Shown: one piece after another, positions 62,319 to 64,000 of the stretch
How positions within the stretch are numbered: the stretch's first letter is position 1
Layout of the letters: every line of letters begins with the position of its first letter
Assembly: GCF_027922005.1 (NCBI RefSeq)
Contig: NZ_BSEV01000006.1
Span: 248,001-312,000, forward strand
Source: Streptosporangium carneum
GTDB lineage: Bacteria; Actinomycetota; Actinomycetes; Streptosporangiales; Streptosporangiaceae
Direction: 5' to 3'
Length of the DNA stretch: 64,000 nucleotides
Made by a program: the position numbers and the translations under genes
Notes under the pieces: generated by a model
What the model saw: the letters and a program-made list of their open reading frames with translations, nothing else
Databases searched by the model: none
What the model was told of the DNA's origin: nothing

Positions 62319-63092
62319 GTGAGCGTTCCCACTGTGATCATCCATCGCGACGCAGACGTGCTCGCCAAAGCGGTCGCCGCCCGAGTGATCACCAGCCTCG
62401 TCGACGTCCAGTCGGGCAAGGGCTCGGCCTCCCTGGTGCTGACCGGCGGCACCGTCGGCATCGCCACCCTGGCCGAGATCGCGGCCACTCCCGCCCACGA
62501 CGCGGTCGACTGGCGCAACCTGGACATCTGGTGGGGCGACGAGCGCTTCCTGCCGTCGGGCGACCCCGAGCGCAACGAGACCGGCGCCAGGCGGGCCCTC
62601 CTCGACCACGTCGACGTCGACCCCGCCCGCGTCCACGTGATGCGCGGTCCCGACTCGGGCATGACCGCGGAGGAGTCGGCCGAGGCCTACGCCGAGGAGC
62701 TCCGCCGGGCCGCGCGGCCCGAGGACCACGGACCCACGCCCTCGTTCGACGTCCTCATGCTCGGCATGGGCCCCGACGGCCATGTGGCGTCGCTGTTCCC
62801 CGGCATGCCCGCGCTCTACGACACGCGGCCCGTGGTCGCGGTGCACGGCTCGCCCAAGCCTCCGCCCACCCGGATCTCCCTGACGCTTCCGGTCATCCAG
62901 AGCGCGCGCGAGGTGTGGGTGATCGCGGCCGGTGAGGAGAAGGCGGGGGCCGTACGGCTGGCGCTGTCGGAGTCGGGGCAGATGCAGGTCCCGGCGGCGG
63001 GCGCCCGTGGCCGCCGGCGCACGCTGTTCCTGCTGGACCGGGCCGCCGCCTCCAAGATCCCCGCCTCCCTGGGCCGCATCTCCTCTCCCTGA
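62319..63092 (+). CDS. pgl: 6-phosphogluconolactonase
   Basis: A 257-residue DevB-type lactonase, second step of the oxidative pentose phosphate pathway. Diagnostic blocks are LVLTGGTVGIATLAEIA, WRNLDIWWGDERFLPSGDPERN and MLGMGPDGHVASLFPG. The GTG at 62319 gives the family N-terminus. Unlike the coupled tkt-opcA genes it is separated by 239 nt with two hairpins, so it probably has its own promoter. Confidence 0.94.
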   Translation: MSVPTVIIHRDADVLAKAVAARVITSLVDVQSGKGSASLVLTGGTVGIATLAEIAATPAHDAVDWRNLDIWWGDERFLPSGDPERNETGARRALLDHVDVDPARVHVMRGPDSGMTAEESAEAYAEELRRAARPEDHGPTPSFDVLMLGMGPDGHVASLFPGMPALYDTRPVVAVHGSPKPPPTRISLTLPVIQSAREVWVIAAGEEKAGAVRLALSESGQMQVPAAGARGRRRTLFLLDRAAASKIPASLGRISSP

Positions 63093-63110
63093 TTCCGCTT
63101 TCTCCGTCAG

Positions 63111-63145
63111 GCCCCGTGAACGGAAGATCCGTTCCCGGGGCTTTT
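63111..63145 (+). terminator. Intrinsic terminator after pgl
   Basis: GCCCCGTGAACGGA (63111-63124) pairs with TCCGTTCCCGGGGC (63128-63141) with one mismatch and a 3-nt loop. TTTT (63142-63145) follows. The only hairpin in the window with a clear T-run directly after it. Confidence 0.8.
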
Positions 63146-63234
63146 CTCGTAAAGAACCGCCTTATGATTACCGCCACGGCGGCAGGGGCGGAGGGGAACA
63201 GGACCGGACGTGCCCTCGGGCGAAGACGCCGGGG

Positions 63235-64000
63235 TCAGCCCGGCGAACCCACCCCGTTCACCGTCGTCCGCGACCGGCGGCGAGAGATCGTCCGGTCAAG
63301 AAGGACGGCCGGCACGATGGCCGCCGCCAGGCCTGCGCCGATCCATGTGACGGAGACGATGCCCGCGCCCGCGTTCAGGGCGGCTCCGGCGAGCGCCGGA
63401 ACAAGGCTGATGCCGAGCTGGAACGCGGAGACGGTGGTGGCTCCGGCGAGTGTCGGCGCCTGTGACGCGATGGCGAACACCCGCGCGTAGATGGCCGGGT
63501 TCAGCACGAATCCGGCGATCCCGAGGAGGAGAACGAGGGGAACGACGGCCAGCGCGTGCCGGGCTAGGACCGCGAGCAGGACAGAACAGGTCAGTATCCC
63601 GAGCGCTCCGATCAGGAGTGCCCGAGAGGGCCGCCGGTCGGCGATCCTGCCCCCGATGGACAGACCGATGAGGGCACCGACGCCGAACAGCGCGAGGACC
63701 GCGGGAATCCAGACGTCGGGAACACCGGTGATGCCGGCCAGGAACGCCGCGAGGTAGTTGAACGAGATCATGTAGGCGGCGGTGCTCAGAATGGTCGCGG
63801 CGTAGACGACCCACAGTTGCGGTCGCCGCATGGTGCGAAGCTCACGCCGTACACTGGGCTCCCCGTCCGCGCTCGTCGCCGGCATCGCGAGCAGGCTCAA
63901 GATCGCACCGGCGACGGTCAGGGCGACCACACCCCAGAATCCACCCCGCCATCCGATGAAATAGCTGATCAACGCGCCTGCCGGGCCACCGGCGATCATC
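63235..64000 (-). CDS. MFS transporter, C-terminal part (cut by right edge)
   Basis: The last 255 residues or so of a major facilitator of the DHA1 drug-export class. About eight hydrophobic helices are visible. PAGALISYFIGWRGGFWGVV is the motif-C-to-helix-6 region, and IGLSIGGRIADRRPSRALL is the second-half motif A. It is convergent with pgl. The true start lies beyond the window; the ATG at 63999 is likely internal. Confidence 0.85.
   Translation of the reverse strand, partial: MIAGGPAGALISYFIGWRGGFWGVVALTVAGAILSLLAMPATSADGEPSVRRELRTMRRPQLWVVYAATILSTAAYMISFNYLAAFLAGITGVPDVWIPAVLALFGVGALIGLSIGGRIADRRPSRALLIGALGILTCSVLLAVLARHALAVVPLVLLLGIAGFVLNPAIYARVFAIASQAPTLAGATTVSAFQLGISLVPALAGAALNAGAGIVSVTWIGAGLAAAIVPAVLLDRTISRRRSRTTVNGVGSPG

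Overview
The window is very GC-rich, with strong G/C third-position bias, GTG and TTG starts, and many 4-nt start/stop overlaps. Gene content (SUF operon with SufR, OpcA with G6PD, acVLRF1-type release factor, IniA/IniC-like dynamins, CtaA/CtaB) points to an actinomycete. Order Streptosporangiales is my guess. No rRNA, tRNA, insertion sequence, prophage or CRISPR array was seen, so this looks like ordinary chromosome.

Layout. 1-2950: MocR-type regulator (cut by the left edge), divergent YczE membrane protein, GH15 trehalase/glucoamylase. 3143-13282: the most unusual part. It holds an acidic DxDGDG repeat protein, a membrane-tethered GrpE-like protein, an ECF sigma factor, a small coupled ORF, IniC-like and IniA-like dynamins, and an Hsp70-like ATPase whose substrate-binding domain is replaced by a long Trp/Gly-rich C-terminus. 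13322-23259: LD-carboxypeptidase, sulfotransferase, ABC exporter, enoyl-CoA hydratase, small HTH protein, ABC-F ATPase, acVLRF1, degenerate EAL-CBS protein, siderophore-interacting protein behind an iron-box-like repeat. 23452-26877: ABC transporter and two-component system in one overlapping operon. 27204-30318: hisG, hisE and an RGG-tailed DEAD-box helicase. 30695-37199: sufR-sufB-sufD-Rieske-sufC-sufS-sufU-sufT. 37287-42384: Bcr/CflA exporter, VOC protein, ABC transporter pair, EamA exporter. 42390-49699: GntR/FCD regulator and a complete 4-hydroxyproline catabolic operon. 49947-54306: heme A genes ctaA and ctaB flanking SanA- and PrsW-like membrane proteins. 54612-63092: tkt-tal-pgi-zwf-opcA and pgl (pentose phosphate pathway). 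63235-64000: MFS transporter cut by the right edge.

The best candidate for an undescribed system is 3143-12133. A GrpE-type exchange-factor head is displayed on the cytoplasmic face by a lipobox plus a membrane helix, beside two dynamin-like GTPases and an Hsp70 ATPase without a recognisable peptide-binding domain. I infer a membrane-remodelling or envelope-stress machine in which Hsp70 chemistry controls dynamin assembly. The individual families are known; the combined architecture is inference from sequence.
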